A stretch of 64,000 nucleotides of DNA from Aurantibacter aestuarii (lineage in GTDB: Bacteria; Bacteroidota; Bacteroidia; Flavobacteriales; Flavobacteriaceae), in the NCBI RefSeq assembly GCF_003008425.1, contig NZ_PXOQ01000007.1, forward strand, positions 1,106,133-1,170,132, read 5' to 3'. Position 1 is the stretch's first letter; each line of letters begins with the position of its first letter. The notes under the pieces were generated by a model. That model saw only the letters and a list, made by a program, of their open reading frames with translations, did not search any database and had not been told where the DNA came from. Below are positions 1 through 8,909 of this stretch, in pieces. Made by a program: the position numbers and the translations under genes.

Positions 1-325
1 ATTCACTAATCATTTCTTGGTTAGCACCAACAATTTTTCCTTTTTCAGAATAGATATATTCTTCTTTAGTTGTTGGGTTATATATTTTTAGGAAATCTCC
101 TTTTGCTAAATCAAAATCGGTAATATGTAGTTTGATGTAGGCAGAACCTTTGTTGGTGAAGGTTTTAGAGAATACTTTACCAGACGATTTCTTAATATAA
201 TCTTTAGTGACAGAAATATTAATAGCAAATTCATCTGCAATCTGTAAGCGTTTTTGTCCATTTTGTGAGATGGCTAAATGCACTGAAAAAGCAATTAAAC
301 AAGTAAAAAGTAATTTTAGTTTCAT
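1..325 (-). CDS. Secreted protein, N-terminal part only
   Basis: The gene runs off the left edge, so only about 108 codons from ATG at 325 are visible. The product begins with a clear Sec signal peptide (MKLKLLFTCLIAFSVHLAISQ, cleavage expected after the SQ-N area) followed by a beta-rich segment with no catalytic motif yet. The start of the mature part resembles the N-terminal region of secreted trypsin-like or T9SS-sorted proteins of flavobacteria, but the diagnostic part is outside the window. Function is therefore not assigned. Confidence 0.75.
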   Translation of the reverse strand, partial: MKLKLLFTCLIAFSVHLAISQNGQKRLQIADEFAINISVTKDYIKKSSGKVFSKTFTNKGSAYIKLHITDFDLAKGDFLKIYNPTTKEEYIYSEKGKIVGANQEMISE

Positions 326-390
326 AAATTAATAGGTTTGGGATTTATTAAAATTTTGTTAAAAATAACTAAAAAGATGAATAAAAAAAA

Positions 391-410
391 ACCGAAACAC
401 ATGTTTCGGT
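391..410 (-). terminator. Bidirectional intrinsic terminator
   Basis: Arms ACCGAAAC and GTTTCGGT with a 4-nt loop, flanked by an A-run on the left and T-run on the right. It lies downstream of the leftward rhodanese pair and probably ends that transcript. Confidence 0.8.
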
Positions 411-435
411 TTTTATAATTGCTTAGCAATCAATA

Positions 436-801
436 CTAGTTACTTATCCATTTAGAATAACCACCATCTAAATCATAAATTTTAGTAAACCCTAAATCTT
501 TCATTTTTTTAGCACACTTAGCACTTCGTCCACCTTTTTGACAAAACAAAATCACAGGTTTAGACTTATCTAATTCCAATACTTTTGTGTCAAAATCTTC
601 ATCAAAAAAATCTATATTTTGTGCGTCGTATATAGAACCCGCTATAAATTCTTCTTTAGTTCTAACATCTAACAGTTGTACATTATCTCTTTTTAGAATT
701 ACTTCTACCTCATCTTGCGAGACCAAGTGAATTTCACCTTTAGATAGATTCGAACAAGAAATTAAAGTAATGCAAATAACAGAATAGATATAATATTTCA
801 T
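436..801 (-). CDS. Rhodanese-like lipoprotein
   Basis: A single rhodanese domain of about 100 residues with the active-site loop CQKGGRS, in which the Cys would carry the persulfide. I place the start at 801, because from there the protein begins MKYYIYSVICITLISCSN, a lipoprotein signal peptide with an I-S-C lipobox; a longer reading to 840 would bury that signal. The protein should be anchored in the envelope, facing the periplasm. It lies one nucleotide after another rhodanese gene (803-1111), so the two are co-transcribed. A sulfurtransferase or sulfide-handling role is the family expectation; the donor and acceptor are unknown. Confidence 0.85.
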   Translation of the reverse strand: MKYYIYSVICITLISCSNLSKGEIHLVSQDEVEVILKRDNVQLLDVRTKEEFIAGSIYDAQNIDFFDEDFDTKVLELDKSKPVILFCQKGGRSAKCAKKMKDLGFTKIYDLDGGYSKWISN

Positions 802-802
802 T

Positions 803-1111
803 TTAAACTGTCGTTTTACCTTTCCATTCCATAAAACCACCTAATAGATTGTAAGTGTTTTTAAATCCAATCTGATTCATTACAGCACATGCCTGAGCAC
901 TTCTGGCTCCGGAGCGACAATACACAAAATAGGTTTTTGTTTTATCTAAAGTCTCCACATCGTCTATAAAACCTTGTCCTTTATGTATATCTATATTTTT
1001 GGCATTAGGAATAAACCCTTCATTTACTTCATCTTCAGTTCTTACATCTAAAATAACTGCATTTTCTGTGTTGTTTAACTTTTCAGCCCACTCGTTTTGA
1101 CTTAAATCCAT
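803..1111 (-). CDS. Cytoplasmic rhodanese-domain protein
   Basis: A 102-residue single-domain rhodanese without signal peptide. The active-site loop is CRSGARS, and the upstream LDVRTEDEV motif is typical of the fold. It is the promoter-proximal gene of a two-gene operon with the lipoprotein rhodanese at 436-801. A -7 box of the Bacteroidota type (TATTTTTG on the minus strand, 1143-1150) lies about 32 nt upstream of the ATG. The pairing of one cytoplasmic and one lipid-anchored rhodanese suggests sulfur handling on both sides of the inner membrane, which is inference. Confidence 0.85.
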   Translation of the reverse strand: MDLSQNEWAEKLNNTENAVILDVRTEDEVNEGFIPNAKNIDIHKGQGFIDDVETLDKTKTYFVYCRSGARSAQACAVMNQIGFKNTYNLLGGFMEWKGKTTV

Positions 1112-1209
1112 CGTGATATTTTTATTTCATTTTTAATGATTGCAAAAATACATTAATTATACCAAAATGTTAAAAAACATACAATTTTGATTTTTTCTTT
1201 CGAAAAAAT

Positions 1210-1240
1210 TTGAAAACCGAACCAATCGTCAGTATATTTG
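1210..1240 (+). promoter_or_regulatory. Promoter of the trp operon
   Basis: A -33-type TTG (1210-1212) and a -7 box TATATTTG (1233-1240) are separated by 20 nt, matching the Bacteroidota sigma-ABfr consensus TTG-N17-23-TAnnTTTG. Transcription should start near 1245-1247, which puts the leader-peptide ATG at 1250 almost at the 5' end of the RNA. Confidence 0.75.
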
Positions 1241-1249
1241 TCACTAACT

Positions 1250-1297
1250 ATGAAGAACATTTTTTTAAATAACTGGTGGTGGAACTTTCGAAACTAA
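1250..1297 (+). CDS. trpL: Trp operon leader peptide
   Basis: A 15-codon open frame, MKNIFLNNWWWNFRN then TAA, with three consecutive Trp codons at 1274-1282. It lies between the trp promoter and a strong intrinsic terminator (1332-1362), 130 nt before trpE. This is the layout of ribosome-mediated attenuation: with charged tRNA-Trp scarce, a ribosome stalls on the WWW run and frees the downstream segment TCGTGA (1302-1307) to pair with TCACGA (1344-1349) inside the terminator. The ATG lies only a few nucleotides from the predicted transcription start, so translation may be close to leaderless. Confidence 0.88.
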   Translation: MKNIFLNNWWWNFRN

Positions 1298-1331
1298 CGA
1301 TTCGTGAGTAAAACCATTGTATACTATATAT

Positions 1332-1362
1332 AAGGCTTATCTTTCACGATAAGCCTTTTTTG
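1332..1362 (+). terminator. trp attenuator terminator
   Basis: A perfect 10-bp stem, AAGGCTTATC (1332-1341) and GATAAGCCTT (1348-1357), with a 6-nt loop and a T-run. The segment TCACGA (1344-1349) in the loop and 3' arm is complementary to TCGTGA at 1302-1307, giving a 6-bp competing antiterminator. Confidence 0.88.
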
Positions 1363-1427
1363 TTTTACAATTTAAAAAGAAATAAAGGTTCTATATTTAA
1401 AACTAATCTGAAATAAAATCAGAGAAA

Positions 1428-2822
1428 ATGAAAACATTTCAATTAAAAACACATTTTAAAAAAATACTTGCAGACACCATTACGCCAGTAAGTATCTATT
1501 TAAAAATACGCGATAAATTTCCTAATAGTATATTATTAGAAAGTAGCGATTATCATGCTAACGATAATAGTTTCTCTTATATATGCTTTAACCCGATAGC
1601 GACTATTAAAGTGGAAAACGAAGAGGTTACTCAAAATTTCCCAGATCATAGTACAACTACGGTAAGTGCAGACAATGTTACAGCGCAAATTCAGGAGTTT
1701 ACCCAGCGTTTTAAAGCAGATGATAGTCAGGATTTTAAATTTATAAATAATGGTATTTTTGGCTATACCGCTTATGATGCTGTAAGATATTTTGAAGATA
1801 TCTCTATCTCAAAAAAAGCCAACTCTATTACAATTCCAGACATGCAATATGCGGTTTATCAAAACATTATTGCCATTAATCACTTTAAAAATGAAGCCTA
1901 TATTTTTTCTCATACCTATCAAGGAGAAAGTAATGTAGAAGAGGTCTTTCAACTTATTAAATCTAAAAACTTTGCCACTTATAATTTTGAAACTAGTGCA
2001 GAGATTCAATCTAATTTAAGTGATGCCGAGTATAAATCTCATGTAGAACAAGCTAAAAAACATTGTGCACGTGGCGATGTATTTCAATTGGTGTTGTCGA
2101 AAAAATTTAGTCAAGAATTTAAAGGTGACGAGTTTAACGTGTATCGCGCTTTAAGAAGTATTAATCCATCGCCGTATTTGTTTTATTTCGATTATGGCAA
2201 TTTTAAGATTTTTGGAAGTTCGCCTGAAGCGCAATTGGTCGTTAGTAAAGGTATTGCCGAAATTCATCCCATTGCAGGAACCTTTAAACGAACAGGAAAC
2301 GATGAAAAAGATGCTGAGCTTGCTAAAAAATTAGCCTCAGACCAAAAAGAAAATGCAGAACACGTCATGTTGGTGGATTTAGCACGAAACGATTTAAGTC
2401 GTCATGGCAGCAATGTCAAGGTAGAAACCTATCGCGAAGCGCAATTTTTCTCTCATGTCATCCATTTGGTAAGTAAAGTAACAGGAAAAGTACATGCAAA
2501 CACACCAACTATGCAGGTCGTGGCAGATACCTTTCCAGCGGGTACCTTAAGTGGAGCGCCAAAACATAAAGCTATGCAGCTTATAGAAAAGTATGAAAAA
2601 ACAAATCGCGCATTTTATGGTGGAGCTATAGGGTTTATGGATTTTAAAGGTAATTACAATCATGCTATAATGATTAGAACATTTTTAAGTAAAGACCACC
2701 AGTTACATTGGCAGGCAGGAGCAGGTATTGTCTCAAAATCCAGTCCGGAAAGTGAGTTACAAGAAGTCTATAACAAATTAGGCGCATTAACTAAAGCTAT
2801 AGATTTAGCAAAAGATATTTAA
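1428..2822 (+). CDS. trpE: Anthranilate synthase component I
   Basis: This 464-residue protein makes anthranilate from chorismate and ammonia, the first step of tryptophan synthesis. The chorismate-binding C-terminal half has the family motifs HPIAGTFKRTG, the GTLSGAPKHKAM segment, GGAIGFMD and the AGAGIVSKSSPESE segment. The N-terminal LLESSD motif is the site where Trp binds in feedback-sensitive enzymes, so allosteric inhibition is expected. It is the first structural gene after the attenuator and works with the glutaminase TrpG encoded next. The 217-nt gap to trpG is filled by dispersed repeats rather than genes. Confidence 0.96.
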   Translation: MKTFQLKTHFKKILADTITPVSIYLKIRDKFPNSILLESSDYHANDNSFSYICFNPIATIKVENEEVTQNFPDHSTTTVSADNVTAQIQEFTQRFKADDSQDFKFINNGIFGYTAYDAVRYFEDISISKKANSITIPDMQYAVYQNIIAINHFKNEAYIFSHTYQGESNVEEVFQLIKSKNFATYNFETSAEIQSNLSDAEYKSHVEQAKKHCARGDVFQLVLSKKFSQEFKGDEFNVYRALRSINPSPYLFYFDYGNFKIFGSSPEAQLVVSKGIAEIHPIAGTFKRTGNDEKDAELAKKLASDQKENAEHVMLVDLARNDLSRHGSNVKVETYREAQFFSHVIHLVSKVTGKVHANTPTMQVVADTFPAGTLSGAPKHKAMQLIEKYEKTNRAFYGGAIGFMDFKGNYNHAIMIRTFLSKDHQLHWQAGAGIVSKSSPESELQEVYNKLGALTKAIDLAKDI

Positions 2823-2829
2823 ATTTATG

Positions 2830-2912
2830 GCGTTACCACAAGGGTCAGGCTTCCGGCTATATCTTTTTTAGGTTTACCCCATAAAAAAGGATACCGCCTT
2901 AATCCTTAACGC
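2830..2912 (+). repeat. Dispersed GCGTTA...TAACGC intergenic repeat
   Basis: An 83-bp element bounded by GCGTTA and its complement TAACGC, with internal partly self-complementary segments (ATCTTTTTTA against AAAAAAGGAT). It has the look of a flavobacterial intergenic repeat family that I recall from related genomes. It lies in the trpE-trpG gap and has no coding potential. Confidence 0.6.
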
Positions 2913-2940
2913 AAGTTTTAAGTTTAAAAGTAAAAAAGTT

Positions 2941-2988
2941 TGTCACTTCGAGTGAATTCGACGATAGGAGAATTCGTATCGAGAAGTA
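2941..2988 (+). repeat. Short intergenic inverted repeat (CTTCGAG type)
   Basis: An imperfect inverted repeat of the form CACTTCGAGTGAATTCG...GAATTCGTATCGAGAAGT. This resembles the small palindromic repeats common between flavobacterial genes. It sits between trpE and trpG and could fold into a hairpin in the operon mRNA. Confidence 0.55.
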
Positions 2989-3057
2989 ATCAAAAGCATA
3001 ATAATTTAGATAAAATAATAGTTTTCTTTCCTTAGGAAAGTGTTAGATATAGAAAAA

Positions 3058-3624
3058 ATGACAAAAGTATTAGTTATAGATAATTACGATAGTTTTACCT
3101 ACAATTTAGTCCATTATTTGGAAGATTTAGATTGTGAAGTAACCGTAATAAGAAACGATAAATTAACTTTAGACGAAGTGGACACTTACCAAAAAATCCT
3201 ACTATCGCCAGGACCAGGTATTCCTGACGAAGCAGGACTTTTAAAAGCCATTATTAAACAATATGCCTCTACAAAAAGTATCTTAGGTATTTGTTTAGGG
3301 CAACAAGCTATTGGTGAAGTTTTTGGAGGGACACTCATAAACTTGGAAGAAGTATATCATGGTGTGGCCACATCAACCGAAGTGATTGTTGAGGATGAAA
3401 TCTTATTCAAAAACATGGATAAAACTATTGAAGTTGGACGTTACCATTCTTGGGTTGTGCATCCAGATTTACCAGAAGAATTAGAGGCTACTTCAATAGA
3501 CAGTAATGGGCAAATCATGTCTTTACGTCATAAAATTTATGATGTACGTGGCGTTCAATACCATCCAGAAAGTGTTTTAACCCCAAATGGAAAACAAATT
3601 TTAGAGAATTGGGTAAACAGTTAA
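3058..3624 (+). CDS. trpG: Anthranilate synthase component II (glutamine amidotransferase)
   Basis: A class-I glutamine amidotransferase of 188 residues that supplies ammonia to TrpE. The nucleophile elbow is GICLGQQAIG, the oxyanion segment SPGPGIPDEAG, and the His-Glu pair lies in QYHPES near the C-terminus. I prefer ATG at 3058 (MTKVLVIDNYDSFTYN, the conserved family N-terminus) over an in-frame GTG at 3040. Only the stand-alone amidotransferase domain is present; there is no fusion to TrpD or TrpE. Confidence 0.95.
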   Translation: MTKVLVIDNYDSFTYNLVHYLEDLDCEVTVIRNDKLTLDEVDTYQKILLSPGPGIPDEAGLLKAIIKQYASTKSILGICLGQQAIGEVFGGTLINLEEVYHGVATSTEVIVEDEILFKNMDKTIEVGRYHSWVVHPDLPEELEATSIDSNGQIMSLRHKIYDVRGVQYHPESVLTPNGKQILENWVNS

Positions 3625-3772
3625 TGTAAAAATTTGAAAATGTGCTATTGCAAGAATGTCTTTCTAAAAATTAATAATAAACCAATTTAAAGTAATTGTT
3701 ATTATGAAATAAGTAAGAGTTCAAATTAATTAAAAAGCCAAAGACATACTGCCAAAAGCTAACAGCAAAATA

Positions 3773-4765
3773 ATGAAACAGATATTAAATAGACTTATAA
3801 ATCAAGAAAGTATTTCGGCAGAAGAAGCCAGAAATGTCTTAGTTAATATTTCAGAAGGACAATATAATCAAAGTCAGATAGCCTCATTTTTAACCGTTTA
3901 CATGATGCGTAACATTACCTTGGAGGAACTTCAGGGTTTTAGAGATGCGCTTTTAGACCTGTGTATCCCTGTAGATATTTCAGAGTTTAACGCAATCGAT
4001 TTATGTGGTACAGGAGGCGATGGAAAAGATACCTTTAATATATCAACCTTAGCCTCGTTTATTACGGCAGGTGCAGGTGTAAAAGTTGCAAAACATGGTA
4101 ATTATGGAGTGTCGTCAGCATCAGGGTCATCAAACGTTATGGAAGCTTTAGGTGTAAAATTCACTAATAATATAGATGTTTTAAAGAACACTATAGATAA
4201 AGCTGGTATTTGTGTCATGCATGCACCACTTTTTCACCCAGCTATGAAAAATGTGGCGCCAATCCGAAGAGAACTTGGTGTAAAAACATTTTTTAATATG
4301 TTGGGACCTATGGTAAATCCTGCATTTCCAAAAAATCAAATGGTTGGTGTTTTTAATTTAGAATTACAACGTTTGTATGGGTATTTGTACCAGAATACAG
4401 ATAAAAATTACAGTATTGTTCACGCTTTAGATGGTTATGATGAAATCTCATTAACCGGAAAAACTAAAATTATTACCAATAGTTCTGAAGTTATGTTAGA
4501 ACCTTCAGACTTAGGTTTAAAACAAATACAACAATCCGACATATTTGGAGGAGATTCTGTAGAATCTTCAGCAAACATATTTAAAAACATTATTTCAGGG
4601 CAAGGTACAGAAGCGCAGAATAATGTGGTGTGTGCTAATGCTGGTTTAGCTATTGCAACTGTAAACAACATTTCACATAAAGATGGTTTTGAATTAGCTA
4701 AACAAAGTTTAGAAAGTGGAAGAGCAAAACAGAGTTTAGAAAAATTAATAGAATTAAGTAAATAA
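3773..4765 (+). CDS. trpD: Anthranilate phosphoribosyltransferase
   Basis: This 330-residue enzyme transfers phosphoribose from PRPP to anthranilate. The PRPP-binding loop GTGGDGKDTFNIST lies near residue 79, followed by the KHGNYGVSSASGSSNV motif and the RRELGVKTFFN segment that contacts anthranilate. Length is typical for the family. It is separated from trpG by 148 nt in which I see no gene. Confidence 0.96.
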   Translation: MKQILNRLINQESISAEEARNVLVNISEGQYNQSQIASFLTVYMMRNITLEELQGFRDALLDLCIPVDISEFNAIDLCGTGGDGKDTFNISTLASFITAGAGVKVAKHGNYGVSSASGSSNVMEALGVKFTNNIDVLKNTIDKAGICVMHAPLFHPAMKNVAPIRRELGVKTFFNMLGPMVNPAFPKNQMVGVFNLELQRLYGYLYQNTDKNYSIVHALDGYDEISLTGKTKIITNSSEVMLEPSDLGLKQIQQSDIFGGDSVESSANIFKNIISGQGTEAQNNVVCANAGLAIATVNNISHKDGFELAKQSLESGRAKQSLEKLIELSK

Positions 4766-4815
4766 GTAGTCGGCAGTAAACAGTACACAGTTAGCGGTCA
4801 AATTGCAACTGAGTG

Positions 4816-4841
4816 CTGAAGACTGAAGACTGAAGACTGAA
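4816..4841 (+). repeat. CTGAAGA heptamer tandem repeat before trpC
   Basis: 3.7 copies of the 7-bp unit CTGAAGA, ending three nucleotides before the trpC start codon. The repeat occupies the place of the ribosome-binding region. Confidence 0.85.
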
Positions 4842-4843
4842 TC

Positions 4844-5629
4844 ATGGATATATTAACAAAAATAGTAAACGATAAACGCATAGAAGTTAATTTGCGCAAG
4901 GCGTTAATTCCAACCAAACAATTGGAGCAATCCATTTTATTTGAGCGTGAAACTGTATCGTTAGCCCAAAACTTAAGAGAAAGTGATACTGGAATTATTG
5001 CAGAGCATAAACGTAGGTCGCCATCAAAGCAAGTTATTAATCATAATTTAAATGTTTTTGATGTGGCTAAAGGTTATGAAAAAGCAGGAGTAAGTGGAAT
5101 GTCTGTTTTGACCGATGGAAAATACTTTGGCGGAAGTTTAGACGATTTACTTACCGCAAGAGCCAGTTGTAACTTACCTTTGTTGCGTAAGGAGTTTATA
5201 ATAGACACCTATCAGATTCTAGAGGCGAAAGCTTATGGTGCTGACGTTATTTTATTAATTGCAGCAATTTTAACAAAAGAAGAAATTAAAACATTTTCAG
5301 AATTTGCAAAAAGTTTAAAATTAGATGTTCTTTTAGAAGTTCATAATTTAGAAGAATTGCAAAAATCGATTATGCCAAGTTTGGATATGTTAGGTGTAAA
5401 TAATAGAAATTTAAAAACTTTTGAAGTGAGCTTAGATACCAGCAAACAAATAAGTGAGCATATACCAAGCGACTTTGTAAAGGTGTCTGAAAGTGGTATT
5501 AGCAGTATTGAAGCAATTAAGACTTTACAACCATTTGGGTATAAAGGATTTTTAATTGGAGAAAATTTTATGAAAACCGATAATGCAGGACAAAGTGCTT
5601 CAGATTTTATTTCTGAATTAAGTAAATAG
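4844..5629 (+). CDS. trpC: Indole-3-glycerol-phosphate synthase
   Basis: A (beta/alpha)8-barrel enzyme of 261 residues that closes the indole ring from CdRP. The family motifs are visible: EHKRRSPSK early in the barrel, LRKEFIID in the middle, then VNNRNL and the C-terminal phosphate-binding VSESGIS. The protein is monofunctional; the isomerase is encoded separately by the next gene. A heptamer repeat directly precedes its ATG. Confidence 0.96.
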   Translation: MDILTKIVNDKRIEVNLRKALIPTKQLEQSILFERETVSLAQNLRESDTGIIAEHKRRSPSKQVINHNLNVFDVAKGYEKAGVSGMSVLTDGKYFGGSLDDLLTARASCNLPLLRKEFIIDTYQILEAKAYGADVILLIAAILTKEEIKTFSEFAKSLKLDVLLEVHNLEELQKSIMPSLDMLGVNNRNLKTFEVSLDTSKQISEHIPSDFVKVSESGISSIEAIKTLQPFGYKGFLIGENFMKTDNAGQSASDFISELSK

Positions 5630-5725
5630 TCCTTTGTAGGTAGTTGGCAGTATTCAGTAAAAATTACCAGGTTAAAATCATTTAAAACCTATAACAAAAC
5701 GAAAAGACCTTAAATAATAAAAACT

Positions 5726-6370
5726 ATGAAACTAAAAGTATGCGGAATGAAACAAGAGAACAACATCTTAGATGTTGCAGATCTTCAACCAAATTATATG
5801 GGCTTCATTTTTTATGAAAAGTCACCAAGAAATTTTAACGATGAAATTCCAGAGTTGCCAGATGGCATTCAAAAAATAGGTGTATTTGTAAATGCCACTT
5901 TAAACTTTGTGGTTTCAAAAATTGAACAACATCAATTACAAGGCGTTCAGTTACATGGCGACGAATCTCCAGAATTCTGCGAGCAGTTAAAAGCATACGA
6001 TGTTTTAGTGATTAAGGTGTTTTCAATGAAAAATCAATTCGATTTTAAAGTGGTAGAACCATATCAGGAATTTTGTGATTATTTCTTATTTGACACTAAA
6101 GGAAAAGAACCAGGTGGAAATGGCTATACCTTTAATTGGAATTTATTAAAGAAATACAATTTAAAAACACCATACTTTTTAAGCGGAGGTTTAGGTATGG
6201 AAAACATGGACGATTTATTATTATTTCTAAAACGCCCAGAATCTAGATTGTGTTGTACTTTAGATATAAACAGTAAATTCGAATCTGTCCCTGGATTTAA
6301 AGACATTACAAAAGTGAAGGCATTTAAAAACATGTTAATTAAAAACGGTTATCAAAACCATGACTTATAA
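5726..6370 (+). CDS. trpF: Phosphoribosylanthranilate isomerase
   Basis: A 214-residue barrel enzyme converting PRA to CdRP. The catalytic Cys lies in the N-terminal KVCGMK motif and the general acid Asp in [10 protein letters not shown]; phosphate binding uses LSGGL near residue 153. The gene overlaps trpB by 11 nt, which points to translational coupling. Confidence 0.95.
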   Translation: MKLKVCGMKQENNILDVADLQPNYMGFIFYEKSPRNFNDEIPELPDGIQKIGVFVNATLNFVVSKIEQHQLQGVQLHGDESPEFCEQLKAYDVLVIKVFSMKNQFDFKVVEPYQEFCDYFLFDTKGKEPGGNGYTFNWNLLKKYNLKTPYFLSGGLGMENMDDLLLFLKRPESRLCCTLDINSKFESVPGFKDITKVKAFKNMLIKNGYQNHDL

Positions 6371-7541
6371 TATAAACGATAAAGGCTATTATGGCGAGTT
6401 TGGCGGGGCTTATATTCCAGAAATGCTCTATCCAAATGTAGAAGAACTTCGTCAGAATTACTTAAAGATTATGGCAGAGCCTTCTTTTAAAGAAGAATTT
6501 GATCAATTATTAAAAGATTATGTCGGTCGCCCGTCACCTTTATATTTCGCCAAACGCTTAAGCGAAAAATACAACACGAAAATCTACTTAAAACGGGAAG
6601 ATTTAAATCATACCGGAGCACATAAGGTCAATAATACCATCGGTCAAATACTAATGGCACAGCGCTTAGGTAAAACCCGAATTATAGCTGAAACTGGTGC
6701 AGGACAACATGGTGTTGCCACAGCAACTGTTTGTGCGCTTATGGGTATGGAGTGTATTGTGTATATGGGAGAAATTGATATTGCCAGACAAGCTCCTAAT
6801 GTGGCGCGTATGAAAATGCTTGGCGCTAAAGTAGTGCCTGCAACCTCAGGTAGTAAAACGTTAAAAGATGCTACTAATGAGGCTATTAGAGATTGGATTA
6901 ATAACCCGGTAGATACACATTATATTATTGGTAGCGTTGTAGGACCGCATCCATATCCAGATATGGTAGCGCGTTTTCAGGCGGTAGTTTCCGAAGAAAT
7001 TAAATGGCAATTAAAAGAAAAAGAAGGTACAGAAAAGCCGGATTATGTTATTGCTTGTGTGGGTGGCGGTAGTAATGCAGCAGGTGCCTATTATCATTAT
7101 TTGGAAGATACCGATGTAAAACTTATTGCAGTAGAAGCTGCAGGTAAAGGAGTTCATTCTGGAGAAAGTGCTGCTACATCTGTTTTAGGTAAAGAAGGTA
7201 TTATTCACGGAAGTAAAACCTTATTAATGCAAACCAAAGACGGACAAATTACAGAACCATATTCTATTTCGGCAGGGTTGGATTATCCTGGAGTTGGTCC
7301 TATGCATGCTCATTTATACAAAACTGGTCGTGCAGAATTTGTGGCAATAACAGATGATGAAGCGATGAGTTCTGGGTTGGAATTAAGTGCATTAGAAGGC
7401 ATTATTCCAGCTATAGAAACCTCACATTCTTTAGCCGTTTTTGAACAAAAGACATTTAAACCAGACGATATTGTTATTGTTAATTTATCTGGTCGTGGCG
7501 ATAAAGATTTACAGAATTATATTGATTATTTCAAATTATAG
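6360..7541 (+). CDS. trpB: Tryptophan synthase beta chain
   Basis: A PLP enzyme of 393 residues that condenses indole with serine. The PLP-lysine is in [12 protein letters not shown] (around residue 88) and the phosphate-binding glycine loop is GGGSNAAG. Length and the N-terminal [10 protein letters not shown] motif match the TrpB1 type that partners TrpA. It starts inside the end of trpF. After it a 293-nt gap with repeats separates it from trpA. Confidence 0.97.
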   Translation: MTYNINDKGYYGEFGGAYIPEMLYPNVEELRQNYLKIMAEPSFKEEFDQLLKDYVGRPSPLYFAKRLSEKYNTKIYLKREDLNHTGAHKVNNTIGQILMAQRLGKTRIIAETGAGQHGVATATVCALMGMECIVYMGEIDIARQAPNVARMKMLGAKVVPATSGSKTLKDATNEAIRDWINNPVDTHYIIGSVVGPHPYPDMVARFQAVVSEEIKWQLKEKEGTEKPDYVIACVGGGSNAAGAYYHYLEDTDVKLIAVEAAGKGVHSGESAATSVLGKEGIIHGSKTLLMQTKDGQITEPYSISAGLDYPGVGPMHAHLYKTGRAEFVAITDDEAMSSGLELSALEGIIPAIETSHSLAVFEQKTFKPDDIVIVNLSGRGDKDLQNYIDYFKL

Positions 7542-7735
7542 CGTCATGCTGAACTTGTTTCAGCATCTCAACAAATTATGAAATCAAATGAAACATATCG
7601 TTTTATCAAGCCATTTCATGAGAAAAGCTTTTAAAATTTGGCTTAAAGATTGGACATTAAATTTAGTAAAAGAGAAGACTGCAAATTTAGAAACTAAAAT
7701 ACTTAATAAGAACCTGAAACAAGTTCAGGTTGACG
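7542..7735 (+). repeat. Inverted pair of dispersed repeats between trpB and trpA
   Basis: Arms 7542-7569 and 7713-7735 share CTGAACTTGTTTCAG in opposite orientation, each edged by CGTCA or TGACG. The core is self-complementary enough to fold alone. About 140 nt of non-coding sequence lies between the arms. This resembles a common flavobacterial intergenic palindrome and would give a large stem-loop in the operon transcript. Confidence 0.65.
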
Positions 7736-7834
7736 AAAATTGAAAAAACGTTAATCTCAACTTGTTTATTCAGTATTAAATAAAACTAAAATAGATTCCT
7801 AATCTTGTTTTTTAAGACAGGAACAACAAATAAA

Positions 7835-8602
7835 ATGAACAGAATTAACCAAAAATTACAAGAAAACAAAAAACTATTATCCATATATTTTTCTGCAGGT
7901 TATCCAAACTTGGATGATACAGTTTCCATTATAGAAAACCTAGAAAAAAATGGTGTAGATATGATAGAAATTGGCTTGCCATTTAGCGATCCTTTGGCAG
8001 ACGGACCAACCATTCAAGAAAGTTCTACAGCAGCATTAAAAAATGGTATGACAACCGAAGTTTTGTTTGATCAATTAAAAGATATTAGAAAAACGGTTAC
8101 AATTCCATTAATCATTATGGGCTATTTTAACCCAATGTTACAATATGGCGTTGAAGCTTTTTGTAAAAAATGTCAGGAGATTGGTGTAGACGGATTAATT
8201 ATTCCGGATTTACCGGTAGATGTGTATAATGAACAATACAAAGCTACTTTTGAAAAATATGGATTAATTAACGTGTTTTTAATTACGCCACAAACCAGCA
8301 ATGAGCGTATTCATTTTATAGATTCCATTTCAAATGGCTTTATTTATATGGTAAGTAGTGCAAGTGTAACAGGTAGTGGTTCTGGTTTTGGTAACGAGCA
8401 AACCGATTATTTTAAGCGTATAGCAGAATTAAATTTAAATAACCCGCAAATTGTAGGTTTTGGTATTAAGGATCACGATACATTTACTCAGGCCACTAAA
8501 CATGCTAAAGGCGCAATTATAGGTTCCGCTTTTATTAAACACTTAACACAGCATGGAGCAATTAAAATAGATGCATTTACAAAATCTATTCTAAAGGCTT
8601 AA
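7835..8602 (+). CDS. trpA: Tryptophan synthase alpha chain
   Basis: This 255-residue barrel protein splits indole-3-glycerol phosphate. The catalytic Glu is in IEIGLPFSDP and the catalytic Asp in the IPDLP motif; the phosphate-binding GSAFIK motif is near the C-terminus. I choose ATG at 7835 (MNRINQKLQ) over an upstream TTG at 7805, because the family N-terminus begins there. It is the last gene of the trp operon. Confidence 0.95.
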   Translation: MNRINQKLQENKKLLSIYFSAGYPNLDDTVSIIENLEKNGVDMIEIGLPFSDPLADGPTIQESSTAALKNGMTTEVLFDQLKDIRKTVTIPLIIMGYFNPMLQYGVEAFCKKCQEIGVDGLIIPDLPVDVYNEQYKATFEKYGLINVFLITPQTSNERIHFIDSISNGFIYMVSSASVTGSGSGFGNEQTDYFKRIAELNLNNPQIVGFGIKDHDTFTQATKHAKGAIIGSAFIKHLTQHGAIKIDAFTKSILKA

Positions 8603-8697
8603 CAAAGTTTAACAGATAAGGTGCTGATTTTAAGATGGTTTTCTGATAATTCTATAAGTTTATTTGTAATTTAGAGTAAACAATAAAAAGAAAAATT

Positions 8698-8841
8698 ATG
8701 GGAACTATAAAAGATAATAAAAAGTTTAAAACGAAAGTAGAACAAACCAATCCAACCAACCCTACAGCAAACGTTAACCAAGAAACAAACAAATTTGATA
8801 TAGATAAGGCAACTATAAAAAAGCAGCAAAATAAAAGCTAA
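8698..8841 (+). CDS. Small Asn/Lys/Thr-rich protein
   Basis: A 47-residue hydrophilic protein (starting MGTIKDNKKF, ending KKQQNKS) with no hydrophobic segment and no motif I recognise. It has an ATG preceded by an A-rich region and is followed 21 nt later by a strong terminator. It could be an expressed small protein; the evidence is the clean frame and placement only. Confidence 0.5.
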   Translation: MGTIKDNKKFKTKVEQTNPTNPTANVNQETNKFDIDKATIKKQQNKS

Positions 8842-8862
8842 TCTTTTTTTGCCTCAATCTAG

Positions 8863-8897
8863 AAAAAGCCTAAATTATTAAGTAATTTAGGCTTTTT
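8863..8897 (+). terminator. Strong intrinsic terminator
   Basis: Arms 8863-8877 and 8883-8897 (core AAGCCTAAATTA against TAATTTAGGCTT) with a 5-nt loop, flanked by A-run and T-run. It closes the small gene at 8698 and possibly the trp operon, and lies just before trmL. Confidence 0.85.
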
Positions 8898-8909
8898 TAT
8901 ATAAAAAAT

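Noticed and set aside
3625..3772. Possible small gene in the trpG-trpD gap
   Set aside because: No frame with a plausible start and more than a few dozen codons; no repeat or hairpin of note either.
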